A program made the translations under genes and the position numbers. From positions 23,782,856 through 23,846,855 of the forward strand of contig CM065704.1 of NCBI GenBank assembly GCA_017654935.2: a stretch of 64,000 nucleotides of DNA, in the 5' to 3' direction. The stretch comes from Phymorhynchus buccinoides (Eukaryota > Mollusca > Gastropoda > Neogastropoda > Raphitomidae). The notes beneath the pieces are model-generated. The model did no database searches and was not told the DNA's origin. It worked only from the letters and a program-made list of their open reading frames with translations. Below, one piece after another: positions 62,880 through 64,000 of this stretch. Position 1 is the first letter of the stretch; each line of letters begins with the position of its first letter.

Positions 62880-63147
62880 ACATTCGTTGCAGGCCGTCAT
62901 GCAGACTGAAGAGTCTTTCACAAGACGAAACAGCTGTCTTTGCATAGGCATTGTCTATCTCCCCCATTGGGAGAAAAAGTAAATCAGCACATTATTTTAT
63001 TTTCTTCTTTTCAGAACACAGAACAAATCGCAAAGTTAAAGTTAAAGTAATTGAGTTTGTTTCTTAGGTTCACAAACACATACATTGGACACAAAAAAAG
63101 TTTTATTAAAGCAAACTATATATATGTCATGGGAAATATTGGAATCC
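62880..63147 (+). repeat. Hammerhead-bearing repeat R, right-arm copy
   Basis: Reverse complement of 55537-55804, almost without change. It lies 5' of the gypsy pol fragment, again separated from it by a palindromic GGAAAATTCGGAATTCC unit (63129-63176). Confidence 0.85.
62899..62945 (+). ncRNA. Type I hammerhead ribozyme motif in repeat R (right arm)
   Basis: ATGCAGA at 62899 pairs with TTTGCAT ending at 62945 (stem I). CTGAAGA, GTCT/AGAC, GAA, AC-AGCT-GT and the GTC cleavage triplet are all intact. Cleavage is predicted after the C at 62938. Confidence 0.85.
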
Positions 63148-63177
63148 GGGAAAATTCGGAATTCCAAAAAATCCGAG

Positions 63178-64000
63178 ATTGTCCTGCTCCAAGATATTCC
63201 TGGTGTGAAGAACTTATCTGATGATATTATTGTACATGGAAAGACACAAGCTGAACATGATGTAAGTCTGAGAGCAACTCTGCAAAAACTCCAAGATCAT
63301 GGTGCAAAACTGAATGGCAGCAAGTGTGAATTCTCCAAAGATGAACTCATCTTTTATGGACATGTTTTCAGTGTAAAAGGTGTGTCCCCTGATCCCGCAA
63401 AGATTGACACGATCACGAACACTCCAGCCCCCACAAATGTGAGTGAGCTCAAGTCCTTCTTTGGAATGACTCAATATGTCGCCCGTTTCATACCCGGCTA
63501 CGCCACGATAACCGAACCACTCAGAAACCTCACGAAAAAGGACACACCATGGAAATGGTCAGAAAGTGAAGAAAAAAGTTTCGCGAAGCTGAAACAAGTA
63601 CTCACCAGTGCTCAGGTGATGGCATGCTTTGATCCCATTGCTGAAACGGAAGTTATGGTCGACGCCAGTCCAGTGGGACTTGGGGCCATCTTGATGCAGC
63701 AAGGAAAAGTCATCTGCTATGCAAGTCGTGCATTAACTCCAACAGAGCAGAGATATTCCCAGACAGAGAAGGAGATGCTGGCCGTCGTTTTGGTGCTGAA
63801 CATTTTCACCTATATCTGTACGGTTCCGCCTTCACTATAGTGACAGACCACAAGCCTCTGTTAGGTCTAGTGTCCAGCTGCAAGCCTGCCACAGCAAGAA
63901 TTGAAAGATGGAGGCTAAGACTCATGCCATACCAGTTCAATCTGAGATATCGCCCAGGAAAAGATGATTTGAATCCGGCTGACTACATCAGTCGCCACCC
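63178..64000 (+). pseudogene. Gypsy RT/RNase H fragment, right-arm copy
   Basis: Identical at the protein level to the left copy apart from a few residues near the end (AVVLVL for AAVSVL; TYIC for TCIC). It carries the same frameshift near 63795, continues with the RNase H end (TDHKPLLGLV, RYRPGKDDLNPADYISR) and runs off the window. Confidence 0.85.

Larger units (their letters stand above)
61075..64000. repeat. Inverted repeat, right arm
   Basis: Reverse complement of 54684-57615, in the same order: GC-rich segments, AT-rich segment, repeat R and gypsy pol running off the window. Poly(C) runs near 61050-61074 and 61453-61464, and poly(G) at 61403-61433, differ in length from the left arm. 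Confidence 0.92.

Noticed and set aside
54684..64000. Giant terminal-inverted-repeat transposon
   Set aside because: The arms sit on separate contigs around a default gap and the interior is a LINE with no transposase; a scaffolding explanation is simpler.

Overview
This is animal DNA, most likely from a gastropod mollusc. The only convincing host genes are two tandem, minus-strand receptor genes of the GRL101-like / leucine-rich-repeat GPCR type, a family first described in the snail Lymnaea and common in gastropods. The rest is mainly repeats: (GA)n, (CA)n and poly(C) tracts, a 63-bp satellite, a 72-bp minisatellite, two dead LINEs, a Ty3/gypsy pol fragment, a SINE, foldbacks and a Tc1/mariner scrap. 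The species cannot be named from the sequence alone.

Layout. 1-12637 is the end of one contig. It repeats 23267-33235 in the same orientation and becomes progressively corrupted, ending in about 1.4 kb that matches nothing else here. A gap of exactly 500 N follows (12638-13137). The second contig, 13138-57665, carries gene A (exons at about 45.16-44.82?, 39.16, 38.15, 35.94, 24.05 and 22.48-20.43 kb), gene B (48.84-48.22 and 47.71-45.67 kb, 5' end not found), a LINE at 44.66-40.44 kb inside the presumed gene A interval, and a cluster of mobile DNA at 51.8-57.6 kb. A second 500-N gap (57666-58165) is followed by a third contig. That contig starts with an RNase-H-bearing LINE and then runs as the near-exact reverse complement of 54684-57615.

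Gene products. Exon phases join well. Gene A encodes a CUB-like region, a C-type lectin domain (CTLD), LDL-receptor class A modules (LDLa), leucine-rich repeats (LRR) and a seven-helix domain. Gene B shows the second half of the same plan. Gene B keeps the usual class A GPCR signature residues. Gene A has an open exon but has lost four of them (Asp in TM2, Asp-Arg after TM3, Pro in TM6, Asn in TM7), which suggests altered or absent G-protein signalling.

Most unusual content. Five sites fold as complete type I hammerhead ribozymes. Two lie in inverted orientation in a foldback element at 33.97-34.91 kb, inside a gene A intron. Three lie in a 269-bp repeat (53085-53353, 55537-55804, 62880-63147). 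Two of those flank a gag-less Ty3/gypsy pol fragment as direct repeats, like long terminal repeats. AT-rich arrays built on GGAAAATTCGGAATTTTCC mark the junction between ribozyme repeat and cargo. The apparent palindrome at the right and the duplication at the left are both best explained as overlapping or allelic contigs left unmerged during scaffolding.
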